Shown piece after piece: positions 22,061 through 34,620 of a DNA stretch of 64,000 bases. The notes below the pieces were generated by a model. It made no database searches. It was not told where the DNA came from and worked only from the letters and a program-made list of their open reading frames with translations. The first letter of the stretch is position 1; each line of letters opens with the position of its first letter. The stretch is taken from assembly GCA_900660155.1 (NCBI GenBank), contig CABFPE010000035.1, positions 368,391 to 432,390 of the forward strand, read 5' to 3'. The translations under genes and the position numbers were made by a program. Origin of the DNA: Hofstenia miamia (taxonomy: Eukaryota; Xenacoelomorpha; Acoela; Hofsteniidae).

Positions 22061-24213
22061 TATCCTGATAAATTTAATAGTTGAGTAAAGATAAAAAATA
22101 TATAGAAACATTTTTTTTTTAAAATTATATATAGAGAGATAACAACAAGAAAAAAATATCACTTGTGAAACTTGTAATTTGACAATTGCTAAGAAAAATT
22201 ATAATGCACATATTAAAACTAAGAAACATTTAAAAAATGTAGAAAAGAATCATGATTTTACAATTAATGGATATATTCCAACAGTTAAAATAAATAAAAA
22301 TTATGTTAATGCAATTGTTAACTTTAAGGGTACTCTTAAATGTAACAACACCTTAATTCCATTTATAGATATTAATACATTGTTTACAGAAACAATATTA
22401 AAATATTTTAATATAATCAACCAACCATTAAAATATAATGTTTCATTTTATTTAAAATTCACAAAAGGTATTGAAGATACACTTAAAGATGTAATAGCTC
22501 CTTATCAATTTAAAATGAAAGAAATAAAAGCTAAGCATGAAGTAAATAATATTAATATTTCCTCAAAATTAAAGGAAATTATTGATGATTTTGAAAAATT
22601 AGAAGGATCAAACTGGGTATTCATTGGAATGCATAGTATAAATATTCAAATGTACAAAATTTCTTGGGGTGGAACATATGTTAAATTACCAATGAAATCT
22701 TCTTCAATTTTAAATATTATTAATAATGATGATAAGTGTTTTTTGTGATCAATAATTGCAGCACAACACCTTAGTTCTAAGAATCAAAATAGAACAAGTG
22801 TTTATGAAAAATATCTAGATAAATACAATTTAAATGGAATAACATTTGAAAATAACAATAAATGGAATTGAAAAATTTATTAAACAAAATAGAATAAAAG
22901 TTAAAGTTTATGGGCTGAAAATTTGGGGGGAGGGAAAGGGCAACTTTGTATAATGTATTACCTATTTATTATTTTGATGAAAATGCAATTGATTTGGGGG
23001 TGTATGAAAATCACATTGTTCTAATAAAAAACTTGAAATGTGTACTATACAAGGATTTAAGTAAAGATAAACTATACTTTTGTAAGAAGTGTTTGTAGGA
23101 AAAATGTAGGAAAAATTCAAATTTTGAAAATCATATTAGATTATGTAAAAATGAAGACACAACACAATTATATTTTCCAAAAGAAGATCAAATTAAATTT
23201 AAAAATTATCATTATAAAATAGATGTTCCACTTAGAATTTATGCGGATTTTGAATGTTATAATGAAAAGCTCAAGAATAAATGTAATTTACCTGATGTTG
23301 ATAAAACTACAATTTTATGTAATCAATTACCTATTGCTTTTGGAATATACTTAAAATCAGATATACCTGAATTATGTAAATCAAAATATATCTCTTATTT
23401 TGGAAAAGATTGTGTTGGAGTATTTGTTCAAAAAATTAAAGAATTAGAAAATAAGTTTTTCTTTATGTTTCAACATGATATTTCAATGAAAATTACTAAA
23501 AAAATAATGAAGAATTTTTCAATTCAAAGGAATGTTATTTATGTGGACATACAAAGGACCCTTTAGTAAGAGATCATTGTCATTTAACAGGTAAATACAG
23601 AGGTGCAGCTTGTAATAATTGTAATTTGATGGCTCAAAAACAATGAATGGCTTTTGTAACTTTGTACTTTCATAATTATTCATGATATGATTCACATTTA
23701 TTTTTCAATGAATTGTTTAAATGTAAAGAAAAACTGGTTATAAAACCATTATGTAAAACTGAAGAAGAATATATTTCTGTACAATATGGTTCTATAAGGT
23801 TTTTCGATTCTTACAGATTTCTTGCATCATCATTAAATAATTTAGCAAATAATCTTGAGGAAACTCCTATTATAGAGAAATATTTAGGACAATGTGAACT
23901 TGTACAATAAAGATGAAATAGAAAGAAATAATAAAGTAATTAAAAAGTATGACATTAAATCTAGAAAGGAATTAACAATGTTGTATTTAAAAGTTGATGT
24001 ATTATTACTAGCAGATATTTTTGAAAATTTTATTCAAATTGGTAAAGAAAAATATGGTTTAAATCTGTGTTATGCATACTCATTACCTGGGTATAATTGG
24101 CAATGTGGATTAAAATTTACGAATGTTCAATTAGATTATTTGAAGGATCCTGACCTTGTACTTTCAATTGAACACAATATTTGGGGTGGAATTGGTTCTG
24201 TAATGGGGGATAG

Positions 24214-25178
24214 GATATAGAAAGAGAAGGCCAAAAATTAAAACACCAAAAATTAAAATCCCAAAGAAATAAAAGATCAAAAACAGACAGAAATAAAATG
24301 CCAAAGAATTAAAATACCAAACAGTGAAAATACCAAAGAATTAAAATACCAAAAGTGAAATTCCCAAAGAATTAAAATACCAAATTAAGGGAAGGCAATC
24401 AAATTCAAATGTGGCACTCCAATCAGAGTGTTGGTTATAGAATTTGGTTGTGCTAAATAGTTACACACTACATGAGGGTGTAATATCAAATTATTTCATG
24501 ACCTTTGCATTTTAATCAAATTACAAGGNNNNNNNNNNNNNNNNNNNNNNNNNNNNNNNNNNNNNNNNNNNNNNNNNNNNNNNNNNNNNNNNNNNNNNNN
24601 NNNNNNNNNNNNNNNNNNNNNNNNNNNNNNNNNNNNNNNNNNNNNNNNNNNNNNNNNNNNNNNNNNNNNNNNNNNNNNNNNNNNNNNNNNNNNNNNNNNN
24701 NNNNNNNNNNNNNNNNNNNNNNNNNNNNNNNNNNNNNNNNNNNNNNNNNNNNNNNNNNNNNNNNNNNNNNNNNNNNNNNNNNNNNNNNNNNNNNNNNNNN
24801 NNNNNNNNNNNNNNNNNNNNNNNNNNNNNNNNNNNNNNNNNNNNAAATGATTTTACAAGGTCAACTAATTTAAGCTGTAGATCTACTCATAAGTATTTAG
24901 AGCACTAAATGTACACAATAGAAATGAAATAATGTGATATTACACCCTCTGATTGGAGTGCCACATTTGAATTTGATTGCCTTCCCTTAATTTGGTATTT
25001 TAATTCTTTGGGATTTTCACTTTTGGTATTTTAATTCTTTGGCATTTTATTTAGATTTGGCATTATATTTCTTTGGGATTTTATTTTTTAGTGTTTTAAT
25101 TGTTTGCTCTTTTATGTCATAAGTATTTGTTTATTTATTTCTTTGGCATTTTAATTTTTGGGATTAAATGTAATTACT
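24214..25178. mobile_element. Foldback/MITE-like DNA transposon inside the Polinton polymerase
   Basis: Flanked by the 8-base direct repeat GGGGATAG (24206-24213 and 25179-25186), which falls within one polymerase codon run on both sides, so the insertion is clear. Long inverted arms (about 24228-24500 and 24900-25165) share unique sequence ('ttaagggaaggcaatcaaatt', 'tgtggcactccaatcagag') and short tandem repeats of about 16-17 bases built on 'caaagaattaaaatac'. The centre is a 316-base assembly gap. No transposase is seen. The 8-base duplication would fit hAT-type mobilisation. Confidence 0.85.
24529..24844. other. Assembly gap (316 N)
   Basis: Run of N in the middle of the foldback element, most likely caused by its hairpin-forming arms. 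Confidence 1.
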
Positions 25179-26480
25179 GGGGATAGATATATTAAATCAA
25201 CAGATGAAAATAAAATTTTGTATATTGACGCAAATAATCTATATGGCTGGGCAATGAAACAAAACCTTCCTTATAGTGATTTTAGATGTAAATGGGGACC
25301 TAATTTAGAAAATAATCAGAACTTCTGATAACAGTCCTATTGGATTTTTTATTGAGTGTTACTTATCATATCTGAATAAATTAAAAAATAAAACAAAAAA
25401 CTTTCTGTTTTGTCCAGTTAAAAGAAAGGTAGACCCTTTTGAATATAGTGAATATCAAAATAAAATTGCTCTTAAAAGTGTTTGTCCTACACCAAAGCTT
25501 ATTTGTGATCAATATGACAAAGCATTCTATTTTTGCCATTATAGGTTATTAAAGTTTTACTTACAAATGGGCATGCAAATGCATAAAGTGCACAGAGTAA
25601 TTTCATTTAAACAGAAGAAAGTTTTAGAAGGGTACATTGACCACAACACTAACATGCATTCAAAAGCAAAAAATAGTTTTGAAAAAGATTTTTATAAACT
25701 TTTAAATAATGATTTCTTTGCAAAAACTTGTGAAAATATTAGAGGATGGATTAATGTAAAAATGTTTAATAAAACTGACACAAATGAAAAATTAATAAAA
25801 GAACAAACAAATTAGAATTTAAAACGCATTCTGATTTTAACAATTTTCTAATATATCATTACCATCAAACTAAATTGAAGTTTCATAAACCAATATATCT
25901 TGGATTTACAGTATTAGAACTTTCAAAACTCTTGATGTACCAAACTTATTATGATGTCTTGCAACCATTTTTTGGTGAGAATAATATAACTTTAAATTAT
26001 ATGGATACAGATAGTTTCATTTTAAATATAAAAACTAAAGATATAGTTAATGATTTGAAACATTTAATGACAATTACTAATTATTTGATTTTAGTAATTT
26101 TGAAAAGAATCATGAATTATTCAATGAACAATTTAAAAAGATTCCTGGTTATTTTAGGATAGAAACTCCTGAAAGTATTTGTTTAGATGAGTTTGTTGCT
26201 TTGAAGAGCAAAATGTATTCATATATAGTTAATAATGCAAGTAAAAACAATTTGAAAGAAATAACAAAAGTTTAGAAAGAAAAGTTAACTTTATAGATTA
26301 TAAAAATTTTCTAGAAACAAATAAAATTGGTGTTTCAAACAATTATAGGTTTAGAAATAAAAAACATAAAATCAGTTCAATTGGTACAGAGAAGACTTCT
26401 CTCTCAGCATTTGATGATAAAAGATATTACTTAAAAAATAATGAAAGTTTTCCATGTGGTTTCCTATAAACAATCCAAAA

Positions 26481-27043
26481 ATCTAAGATTAGAGCTTTTT
26501 CACAGAATGAATAAATAATATTAGGTTGAAAAATATACTTTAATTTCATTTTACAAATTATAAATCCCAGAAAATATATCCAAAGGAGTTTGCCCATTTG
26601 GGCACTTTTTTTTATTTATAGAACTTAGCTTTAAGGAATTCAATTTTGCACATTCTGGGCAACTTTTTTTATTTATAAAACTTAGATTGAAACAAAAACT
26701 TACATTTTAAATTTTTAATGTTAAAAATTTTCAACTAGAACTTAAATACATCTTCAAATCAAATTTTCTACTTGACTGATTTTTTGCATTTATTTAAATA
26801 TGTAATAAAATATTTTCAAGGTGTATTTATATTGTGAACATATACATACATGAATTTTAAAACAACATGTTTATGCAATATTTCGAAATAATATATATAC
26901 ATTATAAACCATTAGCAACTTAATATTATAAATAGCACTTTTGACTGTATGGAAAACAAAAAAAAAGAATTCAATTTTGTTATTATAAATTTATACTTGA
27001 GTATTTCTAATAATAAGTTGATTAAAATATAACACTAGATATT
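26481..27043. other. A/T-rich non-coding stretch after the Polinton
   Basis: Low-complexity sequence with many T and A runs and two 'gggcacttttttttattta'-like repeats near 26.6 kb. No gene is seen. Confidence 0.4.
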
Positions 27044-27667
27044 AGTAGTATAAGGAGACTCTTATTTCATTCCACTTTTTTCTGATTGGTTGAGAGGTGG
27101 GTTGTAGGCTGTTCCACTTTTTTCTGATTGGTCAAGAGGAGTGGCCTTTGACCTGAGATGCTGTGGATATTGCTGATGGTGTTGTACTGACGTTATGGAA
27201 GTCATGTACTTTTACTAGTTTTTGTGTTATTTATGTGATCTAATTTAGTTTTACATTTTTTTAGTATTACTTTCCCACATTAACTTACTTTACATGTATT
27301 ACTTTCCCACATTACCTTACATTTTTTTAGTTTTACTTTCCCACATTAACTTACTTTACATGTATTACTTTCCCACATTAACTTCCTTTACATGTATTAC
27401 TTTCACACATTAACTTACTTTTTAGTTTTACTTTACCACATTAACTTACTTTACATGTATTACTTTCCCACATTACCTTACATTTTTTTAGTATTACTTT
27501 ACCACATTAACTTACATTTTTTTAGTTTTACTTTCCCACATTAACTTACATTTTTTAGTCTTACTTTCCCACATTAACTTACTTTGCATTTTTTACTTTC
27601 CCACATTAACTTACTTTACATTTTTTACTTTCCCACATTAACTTACTTTACATGTATTACTTTCACA
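27044..27667 (+). mobile_element. Polinton-type terminal repeat with VNTR, orphan left end (fossil)
   Basis: Starts AGTAGTATAAGG, as does the element at 33582. Two copies of 'cacttttttctgattggt' follow, then 'ctgagatgctgtggatattg', then about 400 bases of a short variable repeat based on 'actttcccacattaactta' with linkers 'ctttacatgtatt' or 'catttttttagtttt'. It stops at a single-N gap (27668). The sequence after the gap is unrelated, so the rest of this element is missing or misjoined. It faces away from the Polinton genes to its left, so it is not a simple right end of that copy. Confidence 0.75.
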
Positions 27668-27668
27668 N

Positions 27669-28880
27669 TTATGAAAGATGCTCTCCAAAAAAAACAGACA
27701 AGAAATTGTTCACTATCATGCATAAAACTTTATGAAATTCGCCGATATATCAACACAGATAAAGGACATTAACTGATTTAACCAGAAAATTTCTGGATTA
27801 AAATTTGCAACAGATATTGACAAAATTACAGATTCAACCAAAATAATCTAACTATTACCACAACAAAATTCACAAAAACAAATATTTGGGAATACTTAAA
27901 ACTGTACTAATACTTACAACTACAGGAACATGTAAAGAAGTTATGGAGATAATTGACAAATTTACAACATCTAATCACTCAATCGGATCGCTTCTCAGAA
28001 CAAAGAAAAAACCCTAATTTAAGGGTTCTTGTACGTAATGTGGAATTGAATTCAAACGTGTGGAACCCATACAAAGTGCATAATGAAAATGTTTCTAAGA
28101 ATTTCTGTTTGCTGTTTTGCAAACTATCATGCAATCAATACAAAGAAATTTTTGCAATATTCCCATTTCAAAGTTTATTTAGTAATTTTGGCAATTTTCA
28201 AACTTCGTCATTTTTATGAACATCTTTGAGATATTTTCCTAGAATTGCAGTTTACAACAGCAAACTTTATCCCATTTTGTAATAATATGGTTTTCTATTA
28301 AAATAGTAATTATTGCAATCGAAGTATGCTTTGCAATCATTTAATGAACATTGCAATCAAAATAAAAGCCTTTAGCTTATTTCCACTAGTGTTACTTTTA
28401 TGTAACAAATCGATTTATCTACAATTTTATACAATTTTATCTAAGCCTGTTAAGAAATATTGAAAGGTTTTTACATGGACACATTTATGGGGTAGGGCAC
28501 GCATATGCAATGATGAAGATGTGTGCTAAGTCAAGTGCTTATGCTTGAATTACATTCAAATAAGATTTTTTAATTGAGAAATCTGATTTTTATAAAAAAA
28601 TTATTCAAATCATTTCCATACTTAGTGTTCAGATAATGAGACATTCTGATGTCCATGAGAACAAATACCCCGAAATATTTTGTTTTTTGAAGACAATCTG
28701 TGTGAGACCCGTTGTAGGCGCGAGAACCTCTGACATCTCGCAAAGGCGCACCTGGAGGGGACAGAGCCAGGTTGCATTTAGAAATTTTTTGTTGAAGTCA
28801 TTACAGATTTTGAAAAATTCGTAGTGGAAATAGAGTTAAAATGTAAAAATAAAAATTCTTAATACAAAGAGGTTTAATTC
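27669..28880. other. Unassigned sequence after the gap
   Basis: Contains only short open stretches (for example 27953-28219, plus) without recognisable domains. A small segment at 28.69-28.78 kb is notably G/C-richer than its surroundings ('gtaggcgcgagaacctctga'). Nothing firm to annotate. Confidence 0.35.
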
Positions 28881-28899
28881 AAGAATAATCTCACCCACG

Positions 28900-29860
28900 G
28901 CACATCGAGGTTGATATCCAATCCTGAGCCCAGAGAAGCCATAGCAATTCAATTGATTAGTTTTCTGATTTTGTCTTTTAAAACCTTCTTCAGGTGGGCT
29001 TCATTCTTAGTTCCTGCCTTTATAACTAACTTCTTCTATACAGAGAAAATATCTCCAATAGGGTTCAAAAATAAGGAATATGGTGGAAGATGCAAAATAT
29101 GAAAATTATAAACATCGGGATCCTCTTTTAAATCTAGATATTGATGAATCCTGGCATCATCCATGATAAAATTAAATTCATATCAATGATGTAGAACCTT
29201 CAGATATTCTTTGAACTCATCATTCACAGGGCCTTTATTGCAGCAATTACAGAAATGTTTCTGTTTATGGTTGCTGAAGCATCTACATATATAAGTGGAA
29301 GTCCCCTTTTACTCCTACCTATTGTAGTTTGCAAAACAACAAAAAATCCTACAAAACCCCACAACAAAACTAGGTTTTTGTTTCCAACAAGATTCCCAGC
29401 ATAACTGAATTCAGACACGCTTTCTTTTCTTATTGAAAGAGTACAGTCACTTTCTTAGATCAGGTACCTCAGTAGTCCTTCTTAAAGTGTTATGAAAGGC
29501 ACTTAATGCTCTATCAATAGTAGACTTTAAAACCTTAAGATCAAATTCATTAAATAGCCAATCTACAAAATTTTTTAGAGTAAGAGTACACTTTTCATCA
29601 AAATAATTGAGTAGTTTTTTCCTAAATTTCTAAAGAAAACTTTGCATTTGATCACCATCATGCTTACCTGCAATGCGTATGTTCTCTTTGTAGTTTTTGC
29701 ATAAAATACTACAGATGGTTTGATTGTTGATACCAAGTGTTAATGAGAGTGTAGTTGCTAAGGCACCATCAAAAGAATTGTCTATGATTTGCTTTCTATC
29801 ATCATCTGAGACCTGCATTTTATGGATAGCTGGTTTCATAGTACATCCCTTGGTACTTCT
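28900..29860 (-). mobile_element. Tc1/mariner-type transposon relic with decayed transposase
   Basis: Read on the minus strand. An N-terminal helix-turn-helix region starts near 29.84 kb ('VSDDDRKQIIDNSFDGALAT', then 'TLGINNQTICSILCKNY'). The DDE domain follows. 'YAGNLVGNKNLVLLWGFVGF' and 'RGLPLIYVDASATINRNISV' are at about 29.41-29.25 kb. 'FNFIMDDARIHQYLDL' at about 29.17 kb holds the second catalytic D, and 'ILHLPPYSLFLNPIGDIFSV' is at about 29.07 kb with a D at the third catalytic place. The typical NPIE-x-x-W reads N-P-I-G-D with a stop where the W should be. In-frame stops and frame changes make it inactive. Terminal inverted repeats were not identified. Confidence 0.85.
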
Positions 29861-29869
29861 TGTATTCTG

Positions 29870-29872
<3 letters not shown>

Positions 29873-29899
<27 letters not shown>
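29873..29899. repeat. (TA)n microsatellite
   Basis: About 13 uninterrupted TA units directly beside the mariner relic. Confidence 0.95.
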
Positions 29900-29900
<1 letters not shown>

Positions 29901-30183
29901 CAGAGACAGCCATGTGTTGGGCCATCTCACATTTATCTGACCACTCTTACGAAGTTTTAGTATGTTTGGCCCTCTTTACCAACCTTATTATCTTCATTTT
30001 GACATACCCCAAATTTTGGTTACCAATCTCATTCATCACTCAGACTTAAATTTAATATTGTCACAATCATATTTTTTACAAAATACATACATTTGGTACT
30101 CCAACGCATCTGACATTTCATTTGCTATTGTCACATCACAAAATCATTTATATTCTTATAAAGTACCCACTCATTGACAGGGA

Positions 30184-30560
30184 GACCCTGCCATGACTAT
30201 TTGCCATGTGGGAATGAAGCAATTCTATTTGGACGCCATCTAGTGACGAAATTCTTTGACAAAACTAAATTGAGCAAAATAATTTTGACGAATTTTTATT
30301 TTTGATTTCTAGGATTTGGGTAAAGTGATATAATTGATGACAAGAAATGTTTTTGATGAAACTAAGTGGAGCAAATCATTTTTAACAATTTTTTTTTGTT
30401 AATATACATGACATTGTTAGTCAAGTAAATAGGGCACTATATTGTGTTTGCTGACTAATAAATTGTTGAATAATGGAAAAATTCATAGTCATATTACATT
30501 TTGCAAAATGAATAATTTTCTTAAGAGTAAAAAATTCCATGAATCTACACAATCACTACA
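30184..30560 (-). repeat. Dispersed repeat family F, copy 3 (reversed)
   Basis: The reverse complement matches 40455-40830 over at least 330 bases. It includes 'ccatctagtgacgaaattc', 'actaaattgagcaaaataatt', 'ctaggatttgggtaaagtga', 'tttgctgactaataaattgt' and 'cattttgcaaaatgaataatt'. There is no coding content. It reads in the opposite direction to the copies at 846 and 40455. Confidence 0.8.
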
Positions 30561-33500
30561 ATTTAATTTGTTTTTCACTAATATCCAAAATACAAAACTT
30601 AAGCATTGCAGGCATATGAAATATAGACTTACATGATAAAAACAAACCCATTTTCCAAAAAAAATAAACTTGTTTATGTAAAAACGCACAATTTTGTGTT
30701 CTAAAAATTACACATGCATTATACAGTATTATGCAGGCATTAACCCATCTATCCAAATTGTACATCCACATCAAATTCACCTTATAAATGTATAAGTCCT
30801 GTAAATAGTGTATTGTTCATATGCAAAAAAATACAGACACATGGTATTTAGAAAAAGATTACTAAGAATTTTGAGAAAATTATGAACAAATAATTTATAG
30901 GTCAATATAGTGAAAAAAAATGTCTATTTATTTGTTGAACCATGGTATAAACTCTACTATGACTTGAAAATTTAATATATATTTGGTTAATATCACCCTA
31001 ATGGCACAACAAAGTGAAAATCAATGCATGTAATTTCATTTCAGTCAATTTAACTAAACAAATGATTAAACAAGATATTCAATTTAGTGAAAATGAATGT
31101 TTATAAATTCATTTTAAACCTAAAATTTATAAACATGTTTGGTTAACCATGAAATGTTACAATGTACATAGCCAGTGAAAACAAAATTGGGAAAACTATC
31201 AACATACCATATTTGTGTGTAGATGCATTTTGAAATCATCAGCTGAGATCACTTTGCTTTTTTAATCTTTGAGCTACAAAGTTGATTCCTCATGAAATTG
31301 GTCTGTTCTTTTACACTATGGAAAGTATCAATTGGTTATTGCTTGCATTTAATCCGCACACCAAGCATTTGCACTATGTAACAAGATTATTCACCAATAT
31401 GATTTACTCTTTAACTCCACATGACAATACAAAATGCTTTTAACAACATTTGATTTTCCATTTGATAGTATGAATTCTGCACATGAAATTAGTTTTTTGT
31501 TCTAAACATATACACCTGTAAATGCATAAAGGTACACTATAAATATTTTGTCTTATTCATCAAAACATTTCACAAAGAATTTGAGAGGTAGAATCACCAA
31601 GATATTTGTAAAACAAACATACAATAATAATATATTCCTAAAAAACAAAAACATGGAGTATAAATTTGTTTCACCCAATTGTTAATTAAAATAATAAAAT
31701 TAAACATATGTTTCAAACAAATTACTCTACATACTAGAAATCAATGTATGTAAATTCTTTTTAGTCAATTGTTAGTTAAAATATTGAAATGTAGATACAT
31801 TAGGTTTAGTTAATTTACTGCTCAATGTAGTGAAAACAATACCTATAAAATCACTTAGCCATGGTAAAAATTCTACTATGACTTGAAAATTTAATGCATA
31901 TTTGGTTAATAAAATCATCCAAATGCTAAGTGTTAGATTGAATATTGCTTAAAAATATGAATTTTAATAAGTATTACAAATTAGTACAAATGTGATAAAA
32001 GTGAAAACATAATATTCAAGGATCAAATGCATACCAATGTTTGTATGTGTAGATGTATTTGAAATCTAAACTGTTCAATTATTGATTGAAAATAGCAAAC
32101 TTTATAAGTGTTCAGTGAATAAATCCCCCAAGCATTGCCATGCAAATCTGAGTGTTGAATAAATACCAAAATTTAAATGCATATTCAGAAAAAATACAGC
32201 AATAAGTATAACTATATGACTGTGAAATTGAAGTGCCCTTTCCATTTCTAAGCACAGCTAGATTGACTGAGTTTCACTTCATTTTACCAGAATAATCATG
32301 ATTTTGATCTGCTCTTTAACATGTTAAGAAAGAAATAGGCTTTCTAATACAAAACCACATTGTCTATCATGTAACATCTAATTTAAAATGATTAGCTGAA
32401 ATATGACTATTTTCAATAGATTTGATTCATTTAATAGAACAAAGAACTTTAAAAAATACAATAATATTTCATTATTTTATTTGCTGAATATTTTTTTTCT
32501 TGAATTTCTTTTTAGTTTTTAGTTAATTCACCACTCCATTTTCTTCATTGGTCCACATTGTTTCTGAAATTATAATCTTTATGGAAAAATAAATTCATAT
32601 AGTATTTGCATAATGTAGAAGTTTTTATTTGATATGATATTAGAAATAATTAAACAAATTTTGCATACTAATTGTTTATTGAGGAAAAAAGATTTACATT
32701 ATTGAATAATGTTTTTGTTTTAATTGGGAATCTTTGCTTCTTTCCCTTATAAATTCACATGTTGTAAAAAATTAATCAAGTGCTACTAGATCAAGACAAT
32801 TTATGCATCTCCACCCACATTTTTAACAAGCATATTCTTTACAGTGTTTCCTAAATTCAGTTGTTTTAAGGCATTGATAATAGACCAACAAGATAAATTC
32901 TTTTTGTTTTACTGTCAACTGGCTAACAATGATGCTAGCTTAACATGATTATTCATTCTCCTATCATTTATATGTTTATTGTTGCATCTCATTCCAGGCC
33001 TCTCTAGCATGTAACAAATCTGAAAATTTATCTTGCTCACTTGGCAGGAATAGAGCAAATCTTTGAATCAATCAATTTCTAATTGGCATATACTTCAAGG
33101 TAATAATTAACTGTATTAACTTTCCATCTAATGTTTACTGTTTAGGTAAGCTCCACATTGTTTGATCACCACTCCAGTTCTTAACCAGGGGCTTCTTGCT
33201 AATGCTAATCTGTTAATCTTCAATCAATCCATTGTGCTTTATCTTCCTCCTTTTTGCTGTTGACTCATCTCAAACACAAGAATTTTGTGTACCTTAGTTT
33301 AGTGTGGTGCTCACTATATTGTTGACACAATTTGACTTAACTCTGTTACTTATTGTAACAGATAGCTTCTATTACTGTGTGTTTTGCATTAACTACTTTT
33401 ACTATTTAGGCAACTGGAAAATGCACTAGCTGCAAGTTTGTTTACTGGGTTAATAAAGATACCTTAACAATAACCATTGATAGAGATCAGGATAAGGCAT

Positions 33501-33575
33501 AAAAATGCTTACAGCTTCCTATCCTACATTTATTGTCAACAATTTGGATCTAAAATAAGAGGTTAAATCTTATGG
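30561..33575. other. A/T-rich non-coding stretch with degenerate internal repeats
   Basis: No gene is seen. A block reading 'ctactatgacttgaaaattt' followed by 'aat...atatttggttaat' occurs at about 30.95 and 31.87 kb. Neighbouring blocks ('gtgtagatgcatttt' near 31.22 kb and 'gtgtagatgtattt' near 32.05 kb) show the same order. This suggests an old direct duplication with a period of roughly 0.85-0.9 kb. Confidence 0.45.
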
Positions 33576-33739
33576 TTGGCTAGTAGTATAAGGGACTTCC
33601 AGGAGATCTCACTTTTTTCTGATTGGTTGAGAGGCCAAGTCCAGTAGATCTCAGTTTTTTCTGATTGGTTGAGAGGGATGGTCTTTGACCTGAGACGCCA
33701 TGGATATTGCTGATGGTGTTTTACTGACGTCATGGAAGT

Positions 33740-34000
33740 TATTTATCTGGCCTAATTTAGTTATACTTTCCCACATTAACTTACTTTTTAGTTTTACTTT
33801 CCCACATTAACTTACTTTACATTTTTTACTTTCCCACATTAACTTCCTTTACATGTATTACTTTCACACATTAACTTACTTTTTATTTTTTACTTTCCCA
33901 CATTAACTTACTTTACATGTATTACTTTCCCACATAACTTACTTTTTAGTATTACTTTACCACATTAACTTACTTTATATGTATTAATTTCCCACATTTA
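33740..34000 (+). repeat. VNTR in the left arm
   Basis: Repeats of 'actttcccacattaactta' with linkers such as 'cttttagttttactttccc' and 'ctttacatgtattactttc', about 30-34 bases per unit. The same array occurs reversed in the right arm and in the orphan end at 27.2-27.67 kb. Confidence 0.9.
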
Positions 34001-34148
34001 CATACTTGTTTAAAAAGTGGAATCAAAAAATATTTCCAAGTAAAAATAAATATTAATAATAATATTTAATAAACATACATGGTAAAACCCACATATGTGT
34101 TTAAGACAAGACAAAAATGTGATTTATTCTACACTTTGCTTATAATGA

Positions 34149-34620
34149 CCATATATATCATACTTTTAAATTTGTCTATTGTGTTAGTTTATCATTATTG
34201 TTGAGATGGCAATGCTTTTAGAAACAAACGCAATGTGTATTTACACATTTCACATGATCACATCTAAATTAATGGTTAATAAACAAGTTGTTATTAAAAA
34301 CAAGATAACATTTACAAAAAACACATGACAATTACTCACATGTTAGGAATAATATTATCAATGATTTTTATATCCTTTTTAAGATTTATACAATACATGT
34401 GTTATTATCTAATTTTCTAAGAATTCTGCATCTCATGAGCATTTGAAAATTCATACAATTTATTATTTTGAAAGCAAATAAAAACGATAATTTTTTACAT
34501 TAATGCACTTTGTGTCAAGCTGAGGTATTTATTTGTTGTGAGATTTTGTTCTTATAGTTGGCATCTCATTAATGTTTAATACTATTTGGGAAAGCAAACA
34601 AATTTTTATTATGTAAAGAT
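34149..34620. repeat. Exact duplication, first copy (assembly artefact likely)
   Basis: These 472 bases recur without visible difference at 34622-35093, joined by a single N at 34621. Two contig ends that overlap but were not merged would give exactly this picture. Confidence 0.9.

Larger units (their letters stand above)
20005..26480. mobile_element. Polinton/Maverick element (fossil), coding part
   Basis: Parts: A32-like packaging ATPase on the minus strand (20.0-20.52 kb); integrase protein on the plus strand with N-terminal cysteine motif and PLA2-like domain (20.6-22.06 kb); protein-primed family B DNA polymerase on the plus strand (22.1-26.48 kb). A foldback transposon sits in the polymerase at 24214-25178. 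The combination of retroviral-type integrase with protein-primed polymerase and A32 ATPase is diagnostic of Polintons. The capsid and protease genes are not seen here. Broken, with well over ten breaks. Terminal repeats belonging to this copy were not identified. Old. Confidence 0.93.
22140..26480 (+). pseudogene. Polinton protein-primed DNA polymerase B (fossil, interrupted)
   Basis: The N-terminal region (22.18-22.75 kb) resembles those of Polinton polymerases. The exonuclease motif 'YADFECYNEK' is at about 23.24 kb. A cysteine/histidine pair block 'DHCHLTGKYRGAACNNC' is at about 23.57 kb. 'YLKVDVLLLADIFENF' is at about 23.98 kb. Polymerase motif A 'YIDANNLYGWAMKQNLP' is at about 25.22 kb, motif B 'KDFYKLLNNDFFAKTCENIR' at about 25.69 kb and motif C 'YMDTDSF' at about 26.0 kb. 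In the intact element this enzyme replicates the DNA from a protein primer. A foldback element at 24214-25178 splits it just before motif A. Confidence 0.93.

Noticed and set aside
27200-27667. Regularly spaced repeats resembling a CRISPR array
   Set aside because: Units and linkers both vary, there are no unique spacers of constant length, and the same array forms the arms of a eukaryotic transposon. It is a minisatellite.
28911-29102. Plus-strand open frame of 63 residues
   Set aside because: Antisense to the mariner transposase C-terminus.
30489-30780. Overlapping minus-strand open frames with hydrophobic runs
   Set aside because: Mutually overlapping, low complexity, partly within repeat F; no support as membrane proteins.
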